Below, in pieces: positions 27,501 through 35,398 of a stretch of DNA of 64,000 nucleotides (position 1 is its first letter; each line of letters begins with the position of its first letter). The DNA lies in contig JAFRSW010000022.1 of assembly GCA_017427385.1 (NCBI GenBank), forward strand, positions 124,001 to 188,000. Direction: 5' to 3'. The notes under the pieces are model-generated. The model did no database searches. It was not told the DNA's origin and was given only the letters and a program-made list of their open reading frames with translations. Origin of the DNA: Bacteroidales bacterium (GTDB lineage Bacteria; Bacteroidota; Bacteroidia; Bacteroidales; UBA932). The position numbers and the translations under genes were made by a program.

Positions 27501-28111
27501 ATATCGGTTATGGTGGACTGGACCACGTGCTTGCCAGCGGCGAGAACGTGAACATCCTCGTGCTCGACACGGAGGTTTACTCCAACACCGGCGGACAGAG
27601 CTCCAAGGCCACCCCGGCCGGCGCCATCGCCAAGTTTGCCGCCAGCGGCAAGAAGATCCGCAAGAAGGATCTGGGCATGATGGCCATCAGCTATGGCTAC
27701 GTCTATGTGGCCCAGGTGGCAATGGGTGCAAGCCCCGTGCAGTACATGAACGCAATCAAGGAGGCGGAGGCCTACGACGGACCTTCACTCATCATCGCAT
27801 ATGCTCCTTGTATCAACCATGGCTTGAAGGCCGGTATGGGCCTGAGCCAGAAGGAGGAGAAGCTCGCGGTTGATTGCGGATACTGGCATCTGTATCGCTA
27901 CAATCCTGCTCTCGAAGGCACCGACAAGAACCCGTTCAGCCTGGATTCCAAGGAACCCGACTGGACCAAGTTCCAGGACTTCCTGAAGGGCGAGGTTCGT
28001 TTCGCATCGCTTTACAAGCTCTTCCCGGAGCGCGCAGAAGAACTTCTGCAGAAGACCGAGGAGTTTGCCAAGCTGCGTCTCGAGACCTACAAGAGGCTCG
28101 CAGGCAAGTAG
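24581..28111 (+). CDS. nifJ: Pyruvate:ferredoxin (flavodoxin) oxidoreductase
   Basis: The 1176-residue single-chain enzyme oxidises pyruvate to acetyl-CoA and CO2 and reduces ferredoxin or flavodoxin, a central step of anaerobic metabolism. Two 4Fe-4S clusters are seen as CIQCNNCAFVCP (C693, C696, C699, C703) and CTGCGNCVDVCP (C749, C752, C755, C759), a further cluster as CAGCGE, and the TPP-binding loop as GDGASYDIGYGG (968-) with 'DTEVYSNTGGQSS'. The N-terminal 'AIYPITPSSPMAE' is the usual start. Its presence supports a strict anaerobe. The stop is followed by ten C residues. Confidence 0.97.
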   Translation: MAKEKKFITCDGNTAVAGIAYLFSEHAAIYPITPSSPMAENIDEWAAHGKKNLWGETVKVTELQSEGGASGTVHGSLQAGALTTTYTASQGLLLMIPNMYKIAGEMLPAVFHVSARALASHALSIFGDHQDVMACRQTGFALLASGSVQEAQDLAAVAHLSAIKSSIPFLHFFDGFRTSHEIQKIEAIDEDDLRKMVSTKALQQFRERALNPDAPVTRGTAQNGDVYFQAVESRNKVYDEVPDVVARYMGEIGEATGRIYRPFDYYGDAKAENIIIAMGSVTETIRETIDYLNGQGRKYGLVSVHLYRPFSTKYLLKAIPASVKKIAVLDRTKEPGSLGEPLYLDIKAAYQGVADAPIIVGGRYGLSSKDTTPAQIIAVYDNLELKAPKNDFTIGIVDDVTFKSHPIKSEVSNVKPGTTECKFYGLGSDGTVGANKNTIKIIGSHTPKYCQAYFDYDSKKSGGYTCSHLRFGDLPIKAPYLVSTPDFVACHVPSYLEKYDVLKGIKEGGSLLLNSIWDEAETLERIPDHAKAVIGAKHIRLYIINATKIAAEIGLGGRTNTILQSAFFRITGIIPAEDAVKYMKDAALKSYGKKGENIVNMNYAAIDRGGEYTEVKVPAEWANITAKFENPGKARLAPSFVKEIADVVNAQEGDTLPVSAFLPYADGTMPAGTSAFEKRGVAVDVPVWNGDTCIQCNNCAFVCPHAAIRPFLLTADEAAAAEAAGVKFVEGKANLKDYKFVMGVSVADCTGCGNCVDVCPTKPEKSLAMKPYMDHVADQEAFDYLNTKVGYKTPLDPKSNLKAAQFSQPLFEFSGACAGCGETPYIKNITQLFGDHMMIANATGCSSIYGASFPASPYCTNAQGHGPAWANSLFEDFCEFGLGMHLGSDRIRETVASLMEKGLECTKCSDEMKALYQKWLDNRNDYAVTREVADKLVPLMEKCGCDVSKALLDLKHYIPSRSQWIFGGDGASYDIGYGGLDHVLASGENVNILVLDTEVYSNTGGQSSKATPAGAIAKFAASGKKIRKKDLGMMAISYGYVYVAQVAMGASPVQYMNAIKEAEAYDGPSLIIAYAPCINHGLKAGMGLSQKEEKLAVDCGYWHLYRYNPALEGTDKNPFSLDSKEPDWTKFQDFLKGEVRFASLYKLFPERAEELLQKTEEFAKLRLETYKRLAGK

Positions 28112-28121
28112 CCCCCCCCCC
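28112..28121. repeat. C10 homopolymer between nifJ and the HTH gene
   Basis: Ten C residues directly follow the nifJ TAG and precede the next ATG by 7 bases. The tract is a possible slippage site in the cell or in sequencing. Confidence 0.85.
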
Positions 28122-28128
28122 ACCACAT

Positions 28129-28497
28129 ATGTTGGAGGATAATAGAATCAGAATTTTTCTGGCAGTTGTGGATTGCGGCAGCTTTACGGCTGCCGCAGTC
28201 AGACTGCATATTACGCAACCGGCTGTGAGCCAGAATATTGCCGAGCTGGAGCGCATCCTCGGAGTGCAGCTGATGGACCGCGCACGCGGGGAAATCGCGC
28301 TGACCGAAAACGGCCGCCTCTTCGAAGGCTATGCCCGCCAGATCGCCCATTGGTACGATGTTGCCAACAAGGCTTTCAACCCCGATCCACTGGCAATACA
28401 TCCCAAAGCCGTGGAGCCTGTCCGGCTGCGCCTGGACGATGGTTCCGAGGCCGAGGTATGGGCTTCCGGCAAAGATATCCACATAGAATTGAAGTAA
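28129..28497 (+). CDS. LysR-type DNA-binding domain protein without effector domain
   Basis: The 122-residue protein consists of a LysR-type winged helix ('RIRIFLAVVDCGSFTAAAVR', then 'ITQPAVSQNIAELERILGVQ', 'LTENGRLFEGYARQI') followed by only about 50 residues ('VEPVRLRLDDGSEAEVWASG'). The usual 200-residue inducer-binding domain is absent. It may bind DNA without a ligand or act as a competitor of full-length LysR proteins. It sits between nifJ (17 bases) and mtnN (1 base), so it is cotranscribed. Short proteins of this layout occur in Bacteroidales beside nifJ-like genes, to my memory; this is unverified. Confidence 0.75.
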   Translation: MLEDNRIRIFLAVVDCGSFTAAAVRLHITQPAVSQNIAELERILGVQLMDRARGEIALTENGRLFEGYARQIAHWYDVANKAFNPDPLAIHPKAVEPVRLRLDDGSEAEVWASGKDIHIELK

Positions 28498-28498
28498 T

Positions 28499-29146
28499 AT
28501 GAGAATCGGCATTATGGCAGCCATGGACCAGGAGTACGAGATGGCTCGCAAGGTCCTTGCAAACAACGGAAAACACGAAATAATCCCTGTGCACTGCGGC
28601 TGGGGCAAGATTAATTCCGCGGTGAATGCGTACAAGCTGATTACGGAGCATCATCCCGACTGCATCATTTCCACGGGTTGTGCCGGTGGTATTGCCAAGG
28701 ATGTGCATCTGCTGGATGTGGTGGTTGCTGCCGAGGTGGCGTATCATGATTGCTGGTATGGGGAGCCTAACGAGTATGGGCAGGTGCAGGGGTTCCCGGC
28801 CCGCTTCCAGGCCAACAAGGCATTGCTTGCAGCAGCCAAATCCCTTAATAATCCCCGGTTGCGCTTCGGTCTGATGGCCAGTGGTGACCGCTTCTGCTCG
28901 GGCCCGGAAGACACCGCCATGATCCTCGGGCACTTCCCGGATGCGCTGGCGTGCGACATGGAGTCCGGCGCCATCTCCCAGGTCTGCCACATGTTCGGCA
29001 TGCCCTTCCTCAGCATGCGCGTGATCAGCGACACGGCGGATGAAACCGACCGCCTCGGACAGTTCGAGAACTTCTGGGAAACCGTAGGCACCGAATCCTT
29101 TGAGATTCTCCGTTCCTTTATAGATGCTTTACCTGAAACTATCTAA
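28499..29146 (+). CDS. mtnN: 5'-Methylthioadenosine/S-adenosylhomocysteine nucleosidase
   Basis: The 215-residue cytoplasmic enzyme splits adenine from MTA or SAH, clearing inhibitory by-products of methylation and feeding methionine and AI-2 routes. The general acid/base E12 (MAAMDQEYE), the ribose-contacting ME in DMESGAI (154-155) and D178 in VISDTAD match the family. It starts one base after the stop of the HTH gene (TAATATG) and ends 12 bases before the GHL10 lipoprotein, so four genes may share one transcript with nifJ. Confidence 0.9.
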   Translation: MRIGIMAAMDQEYEMARKVLANNGKHEIIPVHCGWGKINSAVNAYKLITEHHPDCIISTGCAGGIAKDVHLLDVVVAAEVAYHDCWYGEPNEYGQVQGFPARFQANKALLAAAKSLNNPRLRFGLMASGDRFCSGPEDTAMILGHFPDALACDMESGAISQVCHMFGMPFLSMRVISDTADETDRLGQFENFWETVGTESFEILRSFIDALPETI

Positions 29147-29158
29147 CCTTTTATATCA

Positions 29159-30568
29159 ATGAAACTTACACTGAGACTTGCCACCATCGCAGCCGTGGCC
29201 GCACTCTGCATTTCCTGCAATAAGAAGGAAGAATATCCCATGTTCTGGACCTGGCTCGAAGACATCCCGGAGATCGACATGGAATCCGCCTTCACCCACA
29301 TGGAGGAGGCCGGCCTGGATGCCGTGATGCTGCACGCACCTTCTATCGAAGCCTACCAGAAAGACGTGGAGATCGCGCATCGACACGGCATTAAGGTCTA
29401 CGCCTGGGTCTGGACCCTGAATCCTCCCCGGCAGGAGCGTCCGCAGATGCTTATCGAGCATCCCGACTGGTTCAGCGTAAACCGCAACGGCGACAGCGTG
29501 ACGGATTTCAAAGCCTACGTGCGCTCCTACAAGTTCCTCTGCCCTGCCCTGCCCGAGGTTCGCGAGTATCTTGCCCAGAAGGTGAAGGAAATCTGCAAGG
29601 TGGACGGCGTGGAGGGCATCTGCCTGGACTACTGCCGCCTCATCGACGTGGTGCTGCCTGTCTCGCTGGCCTACAACTATAATCTCAGGCAGGATACCGA
29701 GGTCTGGCCTCAGTACGACTTCGGCTACCATCCGGCAATGCTCGAGAAGTTCCAGAAGAAGTACGGCTACGATCCGCGCGAGCAGGAGGATCCGTCCAGG
29801 GACGAGAAGTGGTGCGCATTCCGCACCGAACAGGTGAACGAGGTGGCCAACATCATGTGCGAGGTGGCCCACAAGGCTGGCAAGAAGGTCACCGCTTCCC
29901 CCTTCTCTTCCATAGGCGTTTCCCGCTTCATGGTTTTCCAGGACTGGACCAAGTGGAATCTGGACCTGGTGCATCCCATGGCCTACTGCGATTTCTATAC
30001 GATGGATCCTTCCTTCGCGCGCGACGTCACCCTTTCCAACTATCTGGAGAAGCCCGCACGCACCACGCTCATGTGCGGGGTGGACACCGAACTCGGAGGG
30101 GATCCGGAGCACATTTTCGAGAAGATGGATGCGGCCTTCAGCGCCGGTGCCAAGGGCATCTCGCTCTACACCATCGAGGGCCTGAATACCGCCGACCTGC
30201 GCGCACGCTTCAAGGTGTATGCGGACAGCCTCCGCGCCGTGCGTGCCGCCGGCAAGCTGCCTGAGCCGCCCATGACGGCCCCTTCGATGAATCCGTTCGA
30301 GAACGAGGGCATGATGGCGGTTATCAAGCGCAACATGCAGCGCATCATCGCCGGACAGGCAATCCACGAGTTCAGTGTGAACGGCATGGTGGAAGATGAC
30401 CTGTCGGTGAGCTATCCGGCCCTGGACCTCGGCGAATGGGAACTCGTACGCGAGAACGACCGCATACGCGTGTACAACGTCACCGACAAAGCCAGCGGCG
30501 TGCGCCTGGAGGTGCTTTTCATCACCTACGGCCAGATCATCTCCGGCTGGGATGTGAGGATGCTGTAG
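29159..30568 (+). CDS. GHL10-type putative glycosidase lipoprotein
   Basis: The 469-residue lipoprotein (lipobox ALCISC) has a TIM-barrel of the GHL10 type: 'AFTHMEEAGLDAVMLHAPS', 'AHRHGIKVYAWVWTLN', 'VDGVEGICLDYCRL', 'GKKVTASPFSSIGV' and 'LVHPMAYCDFY', in the usual strand order. The family includes E. coli DigH (YddW), an outer-membrane lipoprotein that cuts denuded peptidoglycan glycan strands. This member differs from the three GHL10 genes after 38 kb: it is longer, carries a C-terminal extension of about 110 residues (from 'MTAPSMNPFENEGMM'), and lacks the DYIRF motif (DYCRL instead). The substrate is unknown. Confidence 0.65.
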   Translation: MKLTLRLATIAAVAALCISCNKKEEYPMFWTWLEDIPEIDMESAFTHMEEAGLDAVMLHAPSIEAYQKDVEIAHRHGIKVYAWVWTLNPPRQERPQMLIEHPDWFSVNRNGDSVTDFKAYVRSYKFLCPALPEVREYLAQKVKEICKVDGVEGICLDYCRLIDVVLPVSLAYNYNLRQDTEVWPQYDFGYHPAMLEKFQKKYGYDPREQEDPSRDEKWCAFRTEQVNEVANIMCEVAHKAGKKVTASPFSSIGVSRFMVFQDWTKWNLDLVHPMAYCDFYTMDPSFARDVTLSNYLEKPARTTLMCGVDTELGGDPEHIFEKMDAAFSAGAKGISLYTIEGLNTADLRARFKVYADSLRAVRAAGKLPEPPMTAPSMNPFENEGMMAVIKRNMQRIIAGQAIHEFSVNGMVEDDLSVSYPALDLGEWELVRENDRIRVYNVTDKASGVRLEVLFITYGQIISGWDVRML

Positions 30569-30592
30569 CCAGACTTATTGTTCGGGCACTGA

Positions 30593-31339
30593 TCAGAGTC
30601 CGGCGACACCTGTTACGATGATTCCGAGTCCGAAGTAAAGCATCAGGCTGGTGCAGAGTCGGGCTTTGGTGTCGCGCGCAGAGAAAACGCCAAGAAGAAT
30701 CGCCGCCAGGCAAGTCAGGCTTCCAATTACAGCGCCGGTCAACTGGAACCAGGCACGTTCTTCCATCAAACTGCTTACAATCGGGTAGGAGCCTATCTGT
30801 ATAAAGTGTCCGAACCAGTTACCGACAAATGAAAGCACAAACACCCATACACCCCAGCCAAAAGCCTTTCTTTCGTAACAATAGATTAGGAATATGGTAA
30901 CGACAAGAACCATGAATATCGACGATGCACCTTCAATATGAGGGAAACACATCAAGTAATCTTCGTTTCGGATACTGAAGTGCCAGGCACATTCCCCTAC
31001 CGACTGCCACAACAGGGTTCCTCCGGCATATCCCCACCAGAATGCAGGGTATGTGCGACCCTGTCGCCCTTTATGTTCAGAGATTGCAGCAAGCACAAAC
31101 GAAAGGGCAAAGCCAATCAGCATAAATGCAAATCGTAAAGGGTTAGGATCCACCGTCTCGCCGTCATCGACGTGCACGGGAATCACTGGAGTCAAGCCCT
31201 TTCCGAACTCGATGCATGCATACAGGATTGCTACCAGCAAAGCGGTTATTCCAAGAATACCGGCCAATGGCAGAAAGACTTCCTTGGCAATGGTTTTTGC
31301 TGATGACGCAGAGCGGGATGACCATTCGAAATGTTTCAT
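30593..31339 (-). CDS. Integral membrane protein of unknown function
   Basis: The 248-residue protein has about seven hydrophobic segments (near 22-44, 68-88, 100-116, 138-158, 163-183, 198-218, 228-247). The loop 'HVDDGETVDPNPLRF' and 'ISEHKGRQGRTYPAFWWGYA' are hydrophilic. I do not recognise the family. It lies downstream of, and on the same strand as, the large minus-strand locus, 66 bases after the M20-C1B gene, so it may receive read-through. A near-consensus -7 box on the minus strand (TATCTTTA at 31371-31364) could serve it directly. Confidence 0.7.
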   Translation of the reverse strand: MKHFEWSSRSASSAKTIAKEVFLPLAGILGITALLVAILYACIEFGKGLTPVIPVHVDDGETVDPNPLRFAFMLIGFALSFVLAAISEHKGRQGRTYPAFWWGYAGGTLLWQSVGECAWHFSIRNEDYLMCFPHIEGASSIFMVLVVTIFLIYCYERKAFGWGVWVFVLSFVGNWFGHFIQIGSYPIVSSLMEERAWFQLTGAVIGSLTCLAAILLGVFSARDTKARLCTSLMLYFGLGIIVTGVAGL

Positions 31340-31405
31340 GTTATATTGTATGCTTTCTGACTGTAAAGATACAAGTCGGCCGATTTGGGCGGAGCAGAGT
31401 ATGGA

Positions 31406-34066
31406 TCAATAGACGTTCCAGTAAGGAATAACCTCGGGGGTCTGTCCGAGGCAGTCTTGCAGAGAGCCCACGTATTTGCGGTCCACGGCCATACGGAACA
31501 TGTAGGTGCGCCACCAGTCGGCGCTCATTTGGATGTATCCCCCGGCTCCGCGGCCCAGCCCGAAAGAGTTCTCCGCCACCCAGTCGACAACGATATCCCT
31601 GAAGCCCGACCTCGGGATGTAACGCACCCCACACATGGCCATTGCATGGGCGGATGAAATGTCGCGACTATCGAACAATTCAGCCTTGGACATGGCTGTA
31701 TGCACGCCCAGGAGCGAATCCAGCGGGAACAGAGACGAGTCGTAAACGCCCTCGTCTGCAAGGGCATCCTGCAGGGTATCCACAGTGAAATAGAACTTGT
31801 CCCCTCCCCGGAGCGAGGCCAGGCCTATGAACTCGAGGTCCTCGCAGGACAGATTCAGGAAGGTCCAGTCGGTGCCGTCAGCGGCATTGCGGGAGCCCTC
31901 CACGCGGTACATCTTATTATAGGGCAGGCGCGGATCGTTCATCAGCATCACATAGCGGTCGCTGAGGCCGGGGGCCACGAACGCGTCCCGGAAGGATGCC
32001 GGAGTGTACTCGCGGCCTTCGAAAGTGAAGGATGCCGGGGGCTCGCCAAGGGTGGCGGTCAGCACGCGGCGCACATCCTCAAGTGCCTTCACGCGGAGTG
32101 CCTCAGGATCGGTGCTCACGCGCATCTGCATGCCGTAGGCGCGCAGCATCTTGCGAAGCTCGCGAAGCAGCGACGCGGAGTTCTGCGAAGTGAAGGTTTC
32201 CGGCATGGCCGAAGATGGCACAACTCCGTATTTCTCAATCAGATAGACGGCGTTCATGAAGTGTCCGCCATCCCATGTCGGGCGGCGGAAGATGGATACG
32301 TTGTAGCGGCTGTCCACGGGCTCCTTACGGTGCTCCCACACTTCTACAAGGAAGAGGTTCGCTTTCTCCATCATGTCCCAGAAATAGGGATAGACGACGC
32401 TGAATTCAAGGTCGCCGCGAAGGACGTTGGCCGTAGCGAAGTACCAGCAGCGGCCGGATTCGGCCTGATTCTGTATTCCGGAAGACTTCAGGAAGATGTT
32501 CAGCCCGGTGGTATCCGCCGTCGGCCTTGCGGTAGGTACAACCGACGGGATGCCTCCCTTGCGTAAATCCGGCACAGGCTCTGCGGAGCAGGCCGCTTTG
32601 CCCGTCCGCATATCCGGCATCGTGGCCGACATCGAAGCTGCGGCGAGGAACGGAGGCCGACGGTTCCCCATCATGGGCTCGAACTTGAAATCCGGCCCAC
32701 GGCGCTTCAGGAATTCAGACCGCACCTCGGAAAGCAGCTTGGCATCCGTAAGCAACTCTACTGCAGACAGATACAGCACCTTGGCAGCACCGATGGCACC
32801 CTTCGTGCCGATTGTGGTGCCGCCGCTGGAAACCTGCTGCCAGCTGTGCCCCACTCCGCCCGGAGCGAAGCACGCATAACGGAAACTGCCTGTGGGCACA
32901 GCCCATGTCACGTTTCCAACGTCGCTCGAAACATACGCCTCATAGCCTTCATCGGCCGGAGGCACGACGACCGCAAGGCGGTCTATCAGCGCAGCATCCG
33001 CGCCGGACTCGGCCGCAATCGCCTGAGCGAAAGCCAGTTCGCGAGCATCCAGTTTGATGCCGCCCACCTTCTGTAGCGAACGCATCACCAGATCCGCCAT
33101 CGCCTCGTTGGGCAGGCGCTCATAGTTGCCGGACACCAGCTCGTAGTCCATCGTGGTGCCGGTGCCGAGAGCGGCGCCCTCCGCGGCCTTCAGCGCACGT
33201 GCGAGTATATCCTGCACGGTCTCGCGGGACGGGCTGCGGAAATAGTACTTCACGCTGGCCTGCGAAGGCACCACGTTGGGAGCCTTGCCGCCATCCGTTA
33301 TAACATAGTGGATGCGGGATGTCTGGGGGACGTGCTCGCGCATCATGTTCATCATGTAATCGAAGGCCTCCACCGCATCCAGGGCCGAACGGCCGGCATC
33401 GGGAGCACCCGAGGCGTGGGAGGATTTGCCGTGGAAAGTGAACTGCACCTGCACGTTGGCCAGGCCGGTGGCCTTATTGACAGTATTGCGGGTGTCGGGA
33501 TGCCAGTCGAGCATGGCGTCCAAGCCCTCAAACACGCCCTCACGCATCATGTAGGCCTTGCCTCCCCCGCCTTCTTCCGCAGGGCATCCGAAGAGTTTTA
33601 CCGTGCCCTTGTGCCCGGCCGCCAGCCATTTGCTGACCGCCACCGCACCGGCCACGGAACCGGTTCCGAGGAGATTATGCCCGCATGCGTGTCCGGGCGC
33701 TCCGGGCACGAGGGGCTTCTGGTAGGCCACTGTATCCTGACTCATGCCGGCGATCGCGTCATACTCCGCCATCATGCCTATAACGGGTTCGCCGCTGCCG
33801 TAGCTGGCCACGAATGCCGTGGGGATGCCCGCCACGCCGCGCTCCACCGTAAATCCCTGGCTTTCAAGGAAATCAGTCCACTGCTCCACGCTGCGGAATT
33901 CCTTGTAGCCGGTCTCTGCAAAGTTGAAAATCTGCTTCTGCAGGGAGTCGTACAACTTAAAGCTGGCATCCAGATACTTGATACCAACGTCAGTCTTCGG
34001 CTTCTTCGCCGCCTGCAGGCTTACGGCCAGAGTGCAGGTCAGTAAAAGTATGATGATTCTTTTCAT
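31406..34066 (-). CDS. Fused M20 amidohydrolase and C1B (bleomycin hydrolase-like) peptidase
   Basis: The 886-residue exported protein (MKRIIILLLTCTLAVSLQAA) has two enzyme units. Residues 25-460 are an M20D amidohydrolase of the AbgB type, with metal-ligand motifs HACGHN (126-131), PAEEGGGG (162-169), DWHP (187-190) and VGHSW (405-409). Residues 520-886 are a C1B papain-like peptidase: oxyanion Q534, nucleophile C540 (SGRCWYFA), H807 (SSAHAM) and N833 (AENSFG). A Pro/Thr/Ala-rich linker at 480-520 joins them. Both sets of catalytic residues are intact, so the fusion may deliver two linked steps, such as peptide trimming and amide hydrolysis. It starts 3 bases after the GltS-like gene. Confidence 0.88.
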   Translation of the reverse strand: MKRIIILLLTCTLAVSLQAAKKPKTDVGIKYLDASFKLYDSLQKQIFNFAETGYKEFRSVEQWTDFLESQGFTVERGVAGIPTAFVASYGSGEPVIGMMAEYDAIAGMSQDTVAYQKPLVPGAPGHACGHNLLGTGSVAGAVAVSKWLAAGHKGTVKLFGCPAEEGGGGKAYMMREGVFEGLDAMLDWHPDTRNTVNKATGLANVQVQFTFHGKSSHASGAPDAGRSALDAVEAFDYMMNMMREHVPQTSRIHYVITDGGKAPNVVPSQASVKYYFRSPSRETVQDILARALKAAEGAALGTGTTMDYELVSGNYERLPNEAMADLVMRSLQKVGGIKLDARELAFAQAIAAESGADAALIDRLAVVVPPADEGYEAYVSSDVGNVTWAVPTGSFRYACFAPGGVGHSWQQVSSGGTTIGTKGAIGAAKVLYLSAVELLTDAKLLSEVRSEFLKRRGPDFKFEPMMGNRRPPFLAAASMSATMPDMRTGKAACSAEPVPDLRKGGIPSVVPTARPTADTTGLNIFLKSSGIQNQAESGRCWYFATANVLRGDLEFSVVYPYFWDMMEKANLFLVEVWEHRKEPVDSRYNVSIFRRPTWDGGHFMNAVYLIEKYGVVPSSAMPETFTSQNSASLLRELRKMLRAYGMQMRVSTDPEALRVKALEDVRRVLTATLGEPPASFTFEGREYTPASFRDAFVAPGLSDRYVMLMNDPRLPYNKMYRVEGSRNAADGTDWTFLNLSCEDLEFIGLASLRGGDKFYFTVDTLQDALADEGVYDSSLFPLDSLLGVHTAMSKAELFDSRDISSAHAMAMCGVRYIPRSGFRDIVVDWVAENSFGLGRGAGGYIQMSADWWRTYMFRMAVDRKYVGSLQDCLGQTPEVIPYWNVY

Positions 34067-34069
34067 AAT

Positions 34070-35398
34070 CTATTGTTTACGCAACCACCCACGGACCACG
34101 GCAAAGGCCAGGATAGCCACCCCCAGCAGGGCGCAGAGCCCCACGAAGAGCCAGCCGAAGCCATAGGCGAACGCCAGCGGCGAAAGCGACACCAGCGCAA
34201 TCTCCACGGGAGCGATATACAGGTAGGCAAAGGCGTAGTCGTCCAGGCATCCGCTCTTGCTCTCCGGGTCGGTGATGCGCAGCAGGGCAATGCCCATGGC
34301 CATGGTGCCGGTGAACCATCCCCAGGTGAAAATCGATTTCTCGAAGGGATAGGTGCGATGAATGCGCGCGCCCACCCAGAACACGTATAACAGAGTCAGC
34401 AGCAGCCCGACCGCCAGCAGGATCAGCAGCGGCACGATGTAGTGCCCCACTATCTCCAGGCGGATGGATGCCACGCCGAAGGCCACCAGGTAGTCGGTGA
34501 AGGCCCCGCTGAGGTGCCCGATGATGGGTTTGGAGAGATGCTCCTCCACCTTAGCGCGACGCAGGAACCAGCGGACCAGCAGGCCCACGATGAATGCGCA
34601 ACTGAACACCGGCAGCATCAGTGCAGGCCAGGCCCAGGAGATGAGTTTCGCAAGCCCGAAGCCACCCAAAGCAATCAGCGCCACCATGGCGAAATTGAAA
34701 GTCATGGAGTCCAAGGAGATGGCAGAGAAGGATGCGAGGCCCATGCTGGTGCGCTTGTCCGGGGGCAGGATGCCCGTCCGGAGTTCAGGCGCCAGGGATT
34801 CATAAGCGCAGATGAATTTGGTCTTACCGTGCTCCGCCCCCCAGGTTATCAGCCACATGCCTATCACCACAGAAGCGATGATTCCGACGGTGGCAGCAGT
34901 CATGGCGAGCGACTGCATTTCCTCCACGCCATAGTTGGCGAAAGATTCCCCTATCGCCGCGGCCGTGCCGTGTCCGCCGCAGAATCCGGCAGGCATCGAG
35001 AGGCCGAAAGCCCCGTTAACCGGCCATATCTTGCTGAGCACCCACAGCCCCAAAGCACCGCCCAGGGCCCACTGCAGCAGCATTCCGACCTGGGAATACG
35101 CCCACATGCGCCCCACGCGGGAGTTGCCGTCAGCGGATTTCTTAACAGCCGACGTAAGGGGTATGCAGCTGAACACCAGTGCAATCAGGATTCCGGCGTA
35201 AGTGCCGAGGTTTCCGGAGAGCGGAAGCCAGCCCAGAAGTTCCGGGCCGAGCACCAGACCGAAGAGGCCTGCAATCAGGCTCGGAGGTATGAAAAGCCTC
35301 TGGATCAGCCGCACCTTTGCACGGAGAAACTTCCCCAGCAGAAGAAGCAGGGAAATCAGTCCGACATCGATCAGCAGGGTCCAGGGCGTAAAGGTCAT
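34070..35398 (-). CDS. GltS-like sodium:glutamate symporter
   Basis: The 442-residue membrane protein has about 10-12 helices with the glutamate:Na+ symporter (ESS) signatures: 'RLFIPPSLIAGLFGLVLGP', 'GGHGTAAAIGESF' (the conserved glycine-rich loop), and 'SISLDSMTFNF'-like region near 230-245. It probably imports glutamate or a related acid. Its ATG overlaps the stop of the Ntn hydrolase (ATGA) and its own stop lies 3 bases before the peptidase fusion, which suggests uptake of amino acids released by those hydrolases; this is inference. Confidence 0.85.
   Translation of the reverse strand: MTFTPWTLLIDVGLISLLLLLGKFLRAKVRLIQRLFIPPSLIAGLFGLVLGPELLGWLPLSGNLGTYAGILIALVFSCIPLTSAVKKSADGNSRVGRMWAYSQVGMLLQWALGGALGLWVLSKIWPVNGAFGLSMPAGFCGGHGTAAAIGESFANYGVEEMQSLAMTAATVGIIASVVIGMWLITWGAEHGKTKFICAYESLAPELRTGILPPDKRTSMGLASFSAISLDSMTFNFAMVALIALGGFGLAKLISWAWPALMLPVFSCAFIVGLLVRWFLRRAKVEEHLSKPIIGHLSGAFTDYLVAFGVASIRLEIVGHYIVPLLILLAVGLLLTLLYVFWVGARIHRTYPFEKSIFTWGWFTGTMAMGIALLRITDPESKSGCLDDYAFAYLYIAPVEIALVSLSPLAFAYGFGWLFVGLCALLGVAILAFAVVRGWLRKQ

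Noticed and set aside
24683-27526. A 947-codon open frame on the minus strand opposite nifJ
   Set aside because: It mirrors the codon bias of nifJ, has no family motif and would overlap a certain gene over its whole length.
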